In this document: piece by piece, positions 1 to 7,390 of the stretch
How positions within the stretch are numbered: the stretch's first letter is position 1
Layout of the letters: each line of letters opens with the position of its first letter
Source of the DNA: Streptomyces lomondensis
GTDB taxonomy: Bacteria > Actinomycetota > Actinomycetes > Streptomycetales > Streptomycetaceae
DNA length: 64,000 bases
Assembly: GCF_014651035.1 (NCBI RefSeq)
Contig: NZ_BMWC01000003.1
Span: 62,001 to 126,000 of the forward strand
Reading direction: 5' to 3'
The notes under the pieces: generated by a model
Database searches by the model: none
Told to the model about the DNA's origin: nothing
The model's input: the letters and a program-made list of their open reading frames with translations, nothing else
Made by a program: the position numbers and the translations under genes

Positions 1-676
1 GCTTCATGGCGGCGCCGTTGCGGGAGACCAGCTGCCGGTAGGCGGTCGAGTTGACCAGGCCGGGAGCGGCGGCCTCCTCCCAGCTGAGGTGGTCCGGCTT
101 CGGCATCAGCTGGTTGGACTTGACCAGCGCGATCTCGGCGAGGCCGCCGAAGTTGGTCTCGAAGCCCCAGATGCGCTGCTCGGGGTCGAGCATCGTGTCG
201 TTGTGGCCGTCCGAGGACTCCAGCTCGACGGACAGGCAGTGCGCGACGACCTCGTCACCGGGCCGCCAGGCGTTGACGCCCGGGCCGGTGCGCAGCACGA
301 CGCCCGCGAGGTCGGAGCCGATGATGTGGTACGGCAGGTCGTGGCGCTTGGCCAGCTCGCTGGTGCGGCCGTAGCGCTCCAGGAAGCCGAACGTCGACAG
401 CGGCTCGAAGATCGACGTCCACACCGAGTTGTAGTTGACCGAGGAGGCCATGACGGCCACCAGGGCCTCGCCCGGGCCGAGCTCGGGCAGCGGCACCTCG
501 TCCAGGTGGATCGACTTGCGGGGGTCCTTGTCGCGCGTGGCGAGCCCGGCGAACATCTCCGTCTCGTCCTTGTGCACGGTGATCGCGCGGTACGACTCGG
601 GCAGCGGGAGGGCGGCGAAGTCCTCCGACGTGGAGTCGGGCGACTGGATCGCGGCCAGGATGTCCTTCACGGTCAC
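1..676 (-). CDS. ccr: Crotonyl-CoA carboxylase/reductase, N-terminal part (cut by window edge)
   Basis: N-terminal 225 residues of crotonyl-CoA carboxylase/reductase, the NADPH-dependent enzyme of the ethylmalonyl-CoA pathway that reductively carboxylates crotonyl-CoA to ethylmalonyl-CoA and supplies extender units for polyketides. The fragment shows the medium-chain reductase N-terminal fold (NYNSVWTSIFEP, PYHIIGSDLAG, PGDEVVAHC) typical of Ccr; the Rossmann and C-terminal parts lie beyond the left edge. The GTG start at 676 is chosen because GGAGG sits 7 nt upstream. The neighbouring 3-hydroxybutyryl-CoA dehydrogenase and TetR gene fit the Streptomyces locus for this pathway. A promoter with operator-like palindromes lies about 200 bp upstream. 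Confidence 0.93.
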   Translation of the reverse strand, partial: MTVKDILAAIQSPDSTSEDFAALPLPESYRAITVHKDETEMFAGLATRDKDPRKSIHLDEVPLPELGPGEALVAVMASSVNYNSVWTSIFEPLSTFGFLERYGRTSELAKRHDLPYHIIGSDLAGVVLRTGPGVNAWRPGDEVVAHCLSVELESSDGHNDTMLDPEQRIWGFETNFGGLAEIALVKSNQLMPKPDHLSWEEAAAPGLVNSTAYRQLVSRNGAAMK

Positions 677-870
677 GGTGTTGCCTCCGGCGGTGAGCGC
701 CCTGAGGGAGGGGCGCCGATGGTTACGTCGGTGCTGCTGAGGGTTGAGGGGTGCCGTCGGTTCGGCGGTGGTGCTGTTCGGCAGCGCTGGTGGCGCGGGA
801 GGTTGCCTGTGACGCAGGCGTCCGGGCACGCGGGCACGGGGCTCGCTGGGACGGTTGCCCGGACCTCTTC

Positions 871-912
871 AACGTATGACACCGCGTGTCACCCCGCAAG
901 GCACTGAGTGCC
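871..912 (-). promoter_or_regulatory. Putative ccr promoter with two palindromes around the -35 box
   Basis: On the minus strand TTGCGG (899-894), a 17-bp spacer and TACGTT (876-871) form a plausible housekeeping promoter. The spacer holds a perfect inverted repeat TGACAC-N3-GTGTCA (877-891), and a second palindrome, GGCACT-N-AGTGCC (900-912), abuts the -35 box upstream. This geometry is typical of repressor operators. The implied 5' leader of ccr is about 190 nt. A further palindrome TTACGTAA lies at 937-944. Confidence 0.55.
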
Positions 913-1006
913 AGAACTTGCTCTCAGATGAAATCTTTACGTAACAAATGAGCGATGATCGATCGAATCGTGCTATGGAACGCGCTGAAAAGGGGTCCTG
1001 ACATGC

Positions 1007-1035
1007 CAAAACGGCCACCCGGTCGGGGTGGCCGT
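1007..1035 (-). terminator. Rho-independent terminator of the TetR gene
   Basis: Perfect 10-bp stem (1011-1020 with 1026-1035) and a 5-nt loop, followed on the minus strand by TTTT. It lies about 20 nt beyond the TetR stop codon and separates that gene from ccr. Confidence 0.8.
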
Positions 1036-1055
1036 CATCACAAGGGCGGAGTGGC

Positions 1056-1865
1056 TCAGCGCTCCTTGAGCGCCTGCTCGATCGTCCGCATGACCTCGTC
1101 CAGCGGGGCGTCGGTGCGGGCGACCGTCACCAGGACCTCGCCCTGCGCCGAGGCCGTGGCCGCGGCCGGCTGCGGTTCCGTGGCGCGCCCGGCGCCGATC
1201 CCGGTGCCGAACGTCTTGCGCACGATCGCGAAGGCGTGGTCGAGCTGCGCCTCCACGTCGCCCTGTCCGCCGGCCCGCAGCCAGCGCCGCAGGACGTGGT
1301 TGTGGGCGGTGACCACGGCGGACGCGGCGACCTCCGCCAGCAGCGGGTCGTCGTTGGCGTCGTCGGCGTGCGCGCGCTCGTCGAAGTGGCCGAGGAGATA
1401 GCGGGTGAAGAGCCGTTCGTAGCGGGCCACCGACGCGATCTCCGCCTCGCGCAGGGTGGGTACCTCGCGCGTCAGCTTGTAGCGGGCGACCGAGATCTCC
1501 GGCCGGGCCGCGTACATCCTCATGACTTCCTTGATGCCGCGGCACACCGTGTCGAGCGGATGCTCGTGGGCGGGCGCGGCGTTGAGGACCGCCTCGGCGC
1601 GGATCAGGGTGTCGTCGTGGTCGGGGAAGATCGCCTCTTCCTTGGAGCGGAAGTGGCGGAAGAAGGTGCGGCGGGCGACCCCGGCCTGGGCCGCGATCTC
1701 GTCGACGGTGGTCGCCTCGTACCCCTTGGTCGCGAACAGCTCCATCGCGGCGGCCGCCAGTTCCCGGCGCATCTTGAGCCGCTGGGCGGCGGCACGGGAG
1801 CCTGCGGCACTCTCCGGCGCGTCGGTCGTAGCTGGTGTACGTGAGGACTTGGCGGGCTGGGACAT
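1056..1865 (-). CDS. TetR/AcrR family transcriptional regulator
   Basis: 269-aa TetR-family repressor. Residues about 30-75 carry the helix-turn-helix (AAMELFATKGYEATTVDEIA, then GVARRTFFRHF); the rest is the ligand-binding helical domain, ending in a longer than usual Ala-rich tail. The start at 1865 is preferred over the upstream in-frame codons because an operator-like inverted repeat (1885-1902) lies just before it and would fall inside the gene if translation began earlier; no strong ribosome site is visible. It sits between ccr and the 3-hydroxybutyryl-CoA dehydrogenase gene on the same strand, so control of ethylmalonyl-CoA pathway genes is the natural inference. The ligand is unknown. 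Confidence 0.88.
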   Translation of the reverse strand: MSQPAKSSRTPATTDAPESAAGSRAAAQRLKMRRELAAAAMELFATKGYEATTVDEIAAQAGVARRTFFRHFRSKEEAIFPDHDDTLIRAEAVLNAAPAHEHPLDTVCRGIKEVMRMYAARPEISVARYKLTREVPTLREAEIASVARYERLFTRYLLGHFDERAHADDANDDPLLAEVAASAVVTAHNHVLRRWLRAGGQGDVEAQLDHAFAIVRKTFGTGIGAGRATEPQPAAATASAQGEVLVTVARTDAPLDEVMRTIEQALKER

Positions 1866-1884
1866 GCCCCGAACGTACTGCATG

Positions 1885-1902
1885 TGCGCAGCTCGATGCG
1901 CA
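1885..1902 (-). promoter_or_regulatory. Inverted repeat upstream of the TetR gene
   Basis: TGCGCA-N6-TGCGCA, 20 bp before the TetR start codon, has the spacing of a TetR-type operator and could mediate autoregulation. It does not resemble the TGACAC repeat at the ccr promoter, so the two sites may serve different proteins. Confidence 0.45.
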
Positions 1903-2025
1903 TGACCTGGTTCTCCGCCGCCGCCGGAGGGCGGGGGAGGGGCGGCCCGGCCGGCCGGGTGGTGCCGGTCCGGGCCGAGCAGGCCGCCCCACTCGGAGCC
2001 GGACCGGAACCAGTCGCCGGGACGC

Positions 2026-3831
2026 TCAGCGCTTGGCATATTCGCGGAAGCCGCGGCCGGTCTTCCGGCCGAGGCAGCCCGCGGCCACCAGGTGCTCCAG
2101 CAGCGGCGCCGGGGCGAGCCCGGGGTCGCGGAACTCGCGGTGCAGGACCTTCTCGATGGCGAGCGAGACGTCGAGCCCGACGACGTCCAGCAGCTCGAAC
2201 GGGCCCATCGGGTAACCGCCGCCCAGCTTCATCGCCGCGTCGATGTCGTCGAGGGTCGCGTAGTGCTCCTGCACCATCTTGATCGCGTTGTTGAGGTACG
2301 GGAACAGCAGCGCGTTCACGATGAAGCCGGCCCGGTCGCCGCAGTCCACCGCGTGCTTCCTGATCCGCCCGCAGACCTCGCGGACCGTCGCGTGGACGTC
2401 GTCGGCCGTCAGCACCGTGCGGACCACCTCGACCAGCTTCATGGCCGGGGCCGGGTTGAAGAAGTGCATGCCGATCACGTCCTGCGGGCGCGAGGTGGCC
2501 CGGGCACAGGCGACGACCGGCAGGGACGAGGTGGTGGTGGCCAGGACCGCACCCGGCTTGCAGACCTTGTCCAGCGCGGCGAACAGCTGCCGCTTGACCT
2601 CCAGGTCCTCGGCGACCGCCTCCACGGCCAGGTCGACGTCGGCGAAGTCGTCGTACGTGCCCGTGGCCGTGATGCGGTCCAGGGTCTCGGCGGCGGCCTC
2701 GGCGGTCATCCGGCCCTTGTCGACCGAGCGGGCCAGGGACTTGCCGATCCGCGCCTTGGCGGTCTGGGCCTTCTCCTCGCTGCGGGCGGCCAGCACGACC
2801 TCGAAACCGGCCTTGGCGAAGACCTCGGCGATCCCGGAGGCCATGGTGCCCGAGCCCGCGACGCCGACCGAGCGGACCTCCCGGCCCGGGACCAGGTCGC
2901 CGCCCTCCAGCGGGGTCAGCGCGTCCCGCACGACCGTGCCGCTGCCCGGCGCCTCGTACGTGTAGAAGCCGCGTCCCGCCTTGCGGCCGGTCAGGCCCGC
3001 CTCGCTGAGCTGCTTGAGGATCGGGGCCGGGGCGTGCAGCCGGTCGCGGGAGGCGGCGTACATGGCCTCCAGGACCGTGCGCGCGGTGTCGACGCCGATC
3101 AGGTCCAGCAGCGCCAGCGGGCCCATGGGCAGCCCGCAGCCCAGCCGCATCGCGGCGTCGATGTCCTCGCGGGAGGCGTACTTCGCCTCGTACATCGCGG
3201 CGGCCTGGTTGAGGTAGCCGAACAGCAGGCCGTCGGCGACGAAGCCGGGCCGGTCGCCGACCGCGACGGGCTCCTTGCCCAGGTCGAGCGCGAGGTTGGT
3301 GACCGCCGTGACGGCTGCCGGCGCGGTCAGCACCGAGGAGACGACCTCGACCAGGCGCATCGCCGGGGCCGGGTTGAAGAAGTGCAGGCCCAGCACCCGC
3401 TCGGGACGGGCCGAGTCGGCGGCCAGCCGCGTCACGGACAGGGCGTTGGTGCCGGTCGCCAGGATCGTCTCGGGGCGCACGATCCCGTCGAGTTCCCGGA
3501 AGATCTGCTGCTTGACCTCGTACGACTCCGGCGCCACCTCGATGACCAGGTCGGCGTCGGCCGCGGCCCGCAGGTCGGCGGAGGTGCGGACGCGGGCGAG
3601 GATCTCCGCGCGGTCCTGTTCGGTCAGCCGCCCGCGCTCCACACCACGGGCGGTGGAGGCCTCCAGGGCGGCGACGCACTTCGCGGCCTGGGCCTCGCTG
3701 ATGTCGATGCCGACGACCTCGCGGCCGGCCTTGGCGAGGACCTCGGCGATGCCGGTGCCCATCGTGCCGAGGCCGACGACGGCGACGGTCCGCAGCGGGG
3801 ACAGGGACGAGTCGGAAAGGGGAGTGGCCAT
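2026..3831 (-). CDS. 3-hydroxybutyryl-CoA dehydrogenase, tandem duplicated fusion
   Basis: 601-aa protein of two head-to-tail 3-hydroxyacyl-CoA dehydrogenase units, each about 300 aa. Unit 1 has the NAD motif GLGTMGTG near residue 20 and the catalytic-His segment HFFNPAPAM near 148; unit 2 repeats them as GSGTMASG near 321 and HFFNPAPAM near 455. Each unit ends with its own C-terminal domain and a GRGFYTY or GRGFREY tail. Usual single enzymes are about 290 aa and act as dimers, so the fusion probably makes an intramolecular pair. The role is (S)-3-hydroxybutyryl-CoA/acetoacetyl-CoA interconversion feeding crotonyl-CoA to Ccr. The start at 3831 has GGAG 7 nt upstream. Both units keep the catalytic motifs. 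Confidence 0.92.
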   Translation of the reverse strand: MATPLSDSSLSPLRTVAVVGLGTMGTGIAEVLAKAGREVVGIDISEAQAAKCVAALEASTARGVERGRLTEQDRAEILARVRTSADLRAAADADLVIEVAPESYEVKQQIFRELDGIVRPETILATGTNALSVTRLAADSARPERVLGLHFFNPAPAMRLVEVVSSVLTAPAAVTAVTNLALDLGKEPVAVGDRPGFVADGLLFGYLNQAAAMYEAKYASREDIDAAMRLGCGLPMGPLALLDLIGVDTARTVLEAMYAASRDRLHAPAPILKQLSEAGLTGRKAGRGFYTYEAPGSGTVVRDALTPLEGGDLVPGREVRSVGVAGSGTMASGIAEVFAKAGFEVVLAARSEEKAQTAKARIGKSLARSVDKGRMTAEAAAETLDRITATGTYDDFADVDLAVEAVAEDLEVKRQLFAALDKVCKPGAVLATTTSSLPVVACARATSRPQDVIGMHFFNPAPAMKLVEVVRTVLTADDVHATVREVCGRIRKHAVDCGDRAGFIVNALLFPYLNNAIKMVQEHYATLDDIDAAMKLGGGYPMGPFELLDVVGLDVSLAIEKVLHREFRDPGLAPAPLLEHLVAAGCLGRKTGRGFREYAKR

Positions 3832-4227
3832 CGCGGGACTCCAGGATGAGGGTGACGACGGGGAACGCGTCCCGGGTGCGCCGGCTACGGCCCGGCAAGG
3901 AGCCGGGTCCCGGGCGCACCGGGGGCGTGAGAAGTGCGGGTGTCTGCCGGGCTGCTGAGCGCACACGCCCGGTGCCGCCGCCACGGGCGTGCACACGCCC
4001 GGGGATGAACGGCTGTTCCGACCGGCCCTGTCCCGGGGCCGAGCCGTACTGCGGTACCTGAGGCACCGAACCGACTGCTCTCACGACGGCCGCGTCACCA
4101 GACCGCCGCGAGGAAAGCGAGTGGGTAACTCGCTCGTCTGAGCTTAACTGGCGGGTAACGAGCACGCCAGTCCCCATGTTTGTGATGTACGTCCCGCACC
4201 GCGGACCAGGGTCCTAACCTCGGTGTC
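3832..4227. promoter_or_regulatory. Divergent intergenic region with repeated GGGTAAC motifs
   Basis: Gene-free region between the divergent dehydrogenase and HEAT-repeat genes. It holds an inverted repeat with 7-bp arms AGCGAGT/ACTCGCT (4116-4134) and two direct GGGTAAC motifs at 4123-4129 and 4153-4159, 30 bp or about three helical turns apart, suggesting a regulator site. TAACCT at 4215-4220, 7 nt before the ATG at 4228, looks like the -10 box of a leaderless transcript. No small gene was found. Confidence 0.45.
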
Positions 4228-4803
4228 ATGGACGAAGAGTTGCGATCACTCACGGAGCGCTTACGGCAGGAGTCGGGGGCGTCGCCCGCGTTCGAGCGGC
4301 TCGTGGCGACCGACGACCTCGACGCCCTGGTGGCGGTGCTGACCGAACCCGGGCAGCCCCTCTGGGCGCGGGAGCTGGCCGCGTTCCGGCTGGGGCTCGC
4401 TCGGGACCGGAGGGCCTTCGAGGCCCTGGTGCTGCTGCTCAACCACCGCGACCCGCCGCGCTGCGCCTCCGCCGCCTACGCCTTGGCCCGCCTCGGCGAC
4501 CCGCGCACGGCGCGCGCGGCCGCCGCCCTCGCCACCAACGAGTTGCGTGTCGCCTACGCCCTGCAGCCCGTGCGCCTCCTGGTCGAGCTGCGCGCCCCGG
4601 AGGCGGTGCCCGCGCTGATCACCACCCTCCAGCGCCGGCTGCGTCCGCACGATCCGTACCGCCGCGTGGCCCTCGCCTGCGTGGACGGGCTCGGGGCGCT
4701 GGGCGACGGCCGGGCCAGACCCGTACTGAACGAGGCCCTCGCGCATCCGGCGCTGGCCGAGGCGGCGGTGCGGGCGCTGGGGCGGATCCCGAAGCAGCGG
4801 TGA
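4228..4803 (+). CDS. HEAT-repeat protein
   Basis: 191-aa soluble all-helical protein. Repeated blocks of the type ARELAAFRLGLARDRRAFEALVLLL, each about 30 residues, mark HEAT/PBS-lyase-like repeats from about residue 45 to the end; there is no catalytic motif, signal peptide or membrane segment. Such proteins normally act as protein-interaction scaffolds, and the partner is not evident. No Shine-Dalgarno is visible, and a TAACCT box 7 nt upstream suggests leaderless initiation. The gene converges on the decayed GNAT gene, with only 4 bp between the stops. Confidence 0.8.
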   Translation: MDEELRSLTERLRQESGASPAFERLVATDDLDALVAVLTEPGQPLWARELAAFRLGLARDRRAFEALVLLLNHRDPPRCASAAYALARLGDPRTARAAAALATNELRVAYALQPVRLLVELRAPEAVPALITTLQRRLRPHDPYRRVALACVDGLGALGDGRARPVLNEALAHPALAEAAVRALGRIPKQR

Positions 4804-4807
4804 GCCC

Positions 4808-5173
4808 TCAGCCGGGGAGCCCCTTGGTGTACCGCACCTCCGGGACCGTGACACCGTCCACCTCGAAGGGCTCCTCGGCGCAGTCCGGGCGGAAGCCGGT
4901 CCGTTCGTAGAAGCGGCGGGCCCGGTCGTTCTCCTTGAGCACCCACAGGAGCACACGGCCGTGGCCCGCGGCGGAGCAGCGCGCGACCGACTCCGCGAGC
5001 AGCGCCCGCCCCGCGCCGCGCCCGACCTGCTCCGGATGGACGTAGAGGGCGTACAACTCGGCGTCCACCGTGACGACTTCGCCGTCCCGGTAGGGACCGT
5101 GGCACGCTCAGCCGACGATCTCGCCGGCGGTGTCCTCGGCAACTAGGTTCTGCACACTGCTGAGACCGCTCAT
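4808..5173 (-). pseudogene. Decayed GNAT acetyltransferase with in-frame TGA and missing N-terminus
   Basis: In one reading frame, a 21-residue piece (ATG at 5173, ending GEIVG) runs into TGA at 5110-5108 and then continues as a clear GNAT C-terminal half. That half includes the acetyl-CoA-binding motif LYVHPEQVGRGAGRALL and the RRFYERTGF segment, and ends at 4808. The TGA stands where GNAT proteins usually have an aromatic residue after GEIVG, consistent with a Trp TGG to TGA change. About 50-60 N-terminal residues of the normal domain are also absent. The ATG overlaps the RidA stop (ATGA). A downstream restart could make an 86-aa fragment, which would lack part of the fold. Confidence 0.75.
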
Positions 5174-5568
5174 TCCGCCACCACCGCGAACGCCTCGACC
5201 TCCATCAGGAACTCCGGGCGCACCAGCCCGGCGACCCGCACGGCCGACGCGGCGGGCAGCCGGTCGTCGGGTATGTGCTCGGCGCGGGCGGCCCGGATCG
5301 CGGGCATGTGAGCCATGTCCGTGACGAAGTAGGTGAGTTTGACGACGTCGTCGAAGCCGGCGCCCGCGGCGGCCAGGCAGCGCCGGAGGTTCTCGAAGAC
5401 CTGGCGGGCCTGCGCCGCCGGGTCGCCCTTGCCGACCAGCCCGCCCCGCTCGTCGAGCGCGAGCTGACCGGCGATCGCGACAAAACGCCCGGTGCCCATG
5501 ACCACGTGGCTGTACTGGGCCGCGGCGGCCACTCCGGCGGGGGCGGGGATCCTCGTCAGCTCGCTCAT
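5170..5568 (-). CDS. RidA/YjgF family enamine/imine deaminase
   Basis: 132-aa member of the RidA (YjgF/YER057c/UK114) family, which hydrolyses reactive enamine and imine intermediates such as 2-aminoacrylate. Family features are visible: YSHVVMGTGRFVAIAGQLALD, the LRRCLAAAGAGFDDVVKLTYFVTD core, and the C-terminal RPEFLMEVEAFAV where family members carry the substrate-binding Arg and Glu. Length is normal. The ATG at 5568 aligns with the usual N-terminus; the ribosome site is weak, and a GGTCCA-N3-TGGACC palindrome overlaps the start region (5570-5584). It overlaps the GNAT remnant by ATGA, so the two were once translationally coupled. Confidence 0.88.
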   Translation of the reverse strand: MSELTRIPAPAGVAAAAQYSHVVMGTGRFVAIAGQLALDERGGLVGKGDPAAQARQVFENLRRCLAAAGAGFDDVVKLTYFVTDMAHMPAIRAARAEHIPDDRLPAASAVRVAGLVRPEFLMEVEAFAVVAE

Positions 5569-5629
5569 GGGTCCATGGTGGACCATGGGACTGACAACGC
5601 ACGCCCCCGACGGACGGGCCGTCAACTGC

Positions 5630-7228
5630 TCAGCCGCGGAAGCCGAGCAGGCCGTGCAGCGTCGAGCCCTTCGCGGAGGCCGACCCCGCCTTCTCCGAGG
5701 CGGTCCCCTCGGCCGACGCCGTGGGCTTCGGGTCCGGCAGCGCCTCGCACACCGCGTCCGCCGCGCCGTACCCGCGCGGCACGGTGCCGTCGGTCAGATA
5801 CGCCGCCAGGTGCTCGTCCAGGCAGGCGTTCCCGCTCAGCGTGATGCCGTGGTTGCCGCCGCCCTCCTCGACCACCAGGCTGGAGCGGGCCAGCAGATGG
5901 TGGACGGTGACAGCGCCCTGGTACGGAGTGGCCGCGTCGCCGGTCGCCTGGAACAGCAGCACGGGCGGCAGTGCGCCGTTGGCGACGTTCACCGGGCGCA
6001 GCGAGTCCACCGGCCAGAACGCGCACGGCGCGTTGTACCAGGCGTTGTTCCAGGTCATGAACGGCGCCTTCTCGTACACCGCCCAGTTGTCCTTGCGCCA
6101 CTGGCGCCAGTCGCGCGGCCAGCCGGCGTCCCGGCACTGCACCGAGGTGTAGATGCTGTAGCCGTTGTCGCCGGAGGCGTCGACCGCGCCGTGGTCCTCG
6201 TACGCCTGGACGAGCGGCTCGGTGTCCTGCTCGTTCACGTACGCCGCGAACGCCTCCGCCAGGTCCGGCCAGTAGCCGTTGTAGTAGCCGCCCGGGATGA
6301 ACGTGTCCTCCAGCTCCGAGGCGCCCACCGTGCCGCCCGCCGGCCTCTTTGCGAGGGCGGACCGCATCGCGTACCACTTGGCCTCGACCTTCTCCGGATC
6401 GGTGCCGAGCCGGTACGTCGCGTCGTGCTTGGCGACCCAGGCCAGGAAGGCGCGGTGGCGGTCGTCGAAGGCCACGTCCTGGTTGAGGTTGGCCTCGTAC
6501 CAGACGTCCGTGGGGTCGACCACCGAGTCCAGGACCAGGCGCCGGACCCGCTCCGGGAAGAACTTGGCGTAGACCGCGCCCAGGTAGGTGCCGTAGGAGT
6601 AGCCGAAGTAGTTGATCTTCTTGGCGCCCAGGGCCTGCCGGATCGCGTCCATGTCGCGTACGGCGCTGGTGGTGTTGATGTACGGCAGCACAGGCCCGTA
6701 CTTCTTGCCGCAGGAGGCGGCGAAGGACTTGGCGCGGTCGAGGTTGGCCTTCTCGATCGCGGGTGTGGCCGGCAGCGAGTCGGGACGCACCGCGTCGAAG
6801 TGGCCCGGCTTGCAGTCCAGGGCGGGTTCGCTCGCCCCCACGCCGCGCGGGTCGAAGCCGATGACGTCGTACTGGGCGGCGACCTTCTCCGGCAGCGAGG
6901 ACGCGACGAACCCGGCGAGCCTCAGGCCGCTGCCGCCGGGGCCGCCCGGGTTGACCAGCAGCGGGCCCTGGTAGGTCTTGGCGGTGTGCGGGACGCGGGA
7001 CAGGGCGAGGGTGATCTGCTTCCCGTGCGGCCTGCGGTGGTCGAGCGGGACCTTCAGGGACGCGCACTGGAGCGTCGGGTAGGTGTCGGTGGCGCAGTTC
7101 TTCCAGCTGAGTCTCGCGGTGCGCTCGGAGGTCGCGGTGCCCGGTGCGCTCGCCTCGGCGGGAACGGCCGTGAAGGTCCCGGCCAGGACGACGGCGGCGC
7201 CGCACAGCGCGGCTGCGCGTTTTCTCAT
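5630..7228 (-). CDS. Secreted alpha/beta-hydrolase, S33-type tripeptidyl aminopeptidase family
   Basis: 532-aa exported hydrolase. A signal peptide (basic MRKR, hydrophobic core, Ala-rich end near residue 27) precedes an alpha/beta-hydrolase fold. The oxyanion-hole segment NPGGPGGSG lies at 93-101, the nucleophile Ser211 in GYSYGTYLG, the acidic residue in the TGDAATP region, and the catalytic His in GGGNHG near 466. A C-terminal cap ends in a Ser/Ala/Glu-rich tail. This arrangement is that of the Streptomyces tripeptidyl aminopeptidase/SlpD-SlpE group, which removes peptides from N-termini outside the cell; exact specificity cannot be read. Two tandem 22-bp repeats lie upstream (7347-7390). 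Confidence 0.87.
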   Translation of the reverse strand: MRKRAAALCGAAVVLAGTFTAVPAEASAPGTATSERTARLSWKNCATDTYPTLQCASLKVPLDHRRPHGKQITLALSRVPHTAKTYQGPLLVNPGGPGGSGLRLAGFVASSLPEKVAAQYDVIGFDPRGVGASEPALDCKPGHFDAVRPDSLPATPAIEKANLDRAKSFAASCGKKYGPVLPYINTTSAVRDMDAIRQALGAKKINYFGYSYGTYLGAVYAKFFPERVRRLVLDSVVDPTDVWYEANLNQDVAFDDRHRAFLAWVAKHDATYRLGTDPEKVEAKWYAMRSALAKRPAGGTVGASELEDTFIPGGYYNGYWPDLAEAFAAYVNEQDTEPLVQAYEDHGAVDASGDNGYSIYTSVQCRDAGWPRDWRQWRKDNWAVYEKAPFMTWNNAWYNAPCAFWPVDSLRPVNVANGALPPVLLFQATGDAATPYQGAVTVHHLLARSSLVVEEGGGNHGITLSGNACLDEHLAAYLTDGTVPRGYGAADAVCEALPDPKPTASAEGTASEKAGSASAKGSTLHGLLGFRG

Positions 7229-7346
7229 GGAGTCCTCCCAGGACGGCGGGACGTCGGGCCGCGAGGGTCACCGTCCTCGCCGCATCGTCCCGGAAAGCAG
7301 TCCCGGAAGAACTCATTCCGTCAAATTCATGACCCAATTGGATCTT

Positions 7347-7390
7347 CGGATGCGCTCGTATGCTCTTACGGACGCGCTCGTGTGCTCTTA
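7347..7390 (-). repeat. Two tandem 22-bp repeats upstream of the secreted peptidase
   Basis: Two directly adjacent 22-bp copies (7347-7368 and 7369-7390) differ at only two positions. They lie 119-162 bp upstream of the S33 peptidase start, and the distal copy ends in the TAA stop of the radical SAM gene. The 22-bp period (two helical turns) suggests binding of a regulator to one DNA face. Confidence 0.6.

Noticed and set aside
5108..5110. TGA inside the GNAT frame as a selenocysteine codon
   Set aside because: No selenocysteine insertion structure or selA/selB genes are seen, the position is not catalytic in GNAT enzymes, and the N-terminal domain is missing as well, so decay is simpler.
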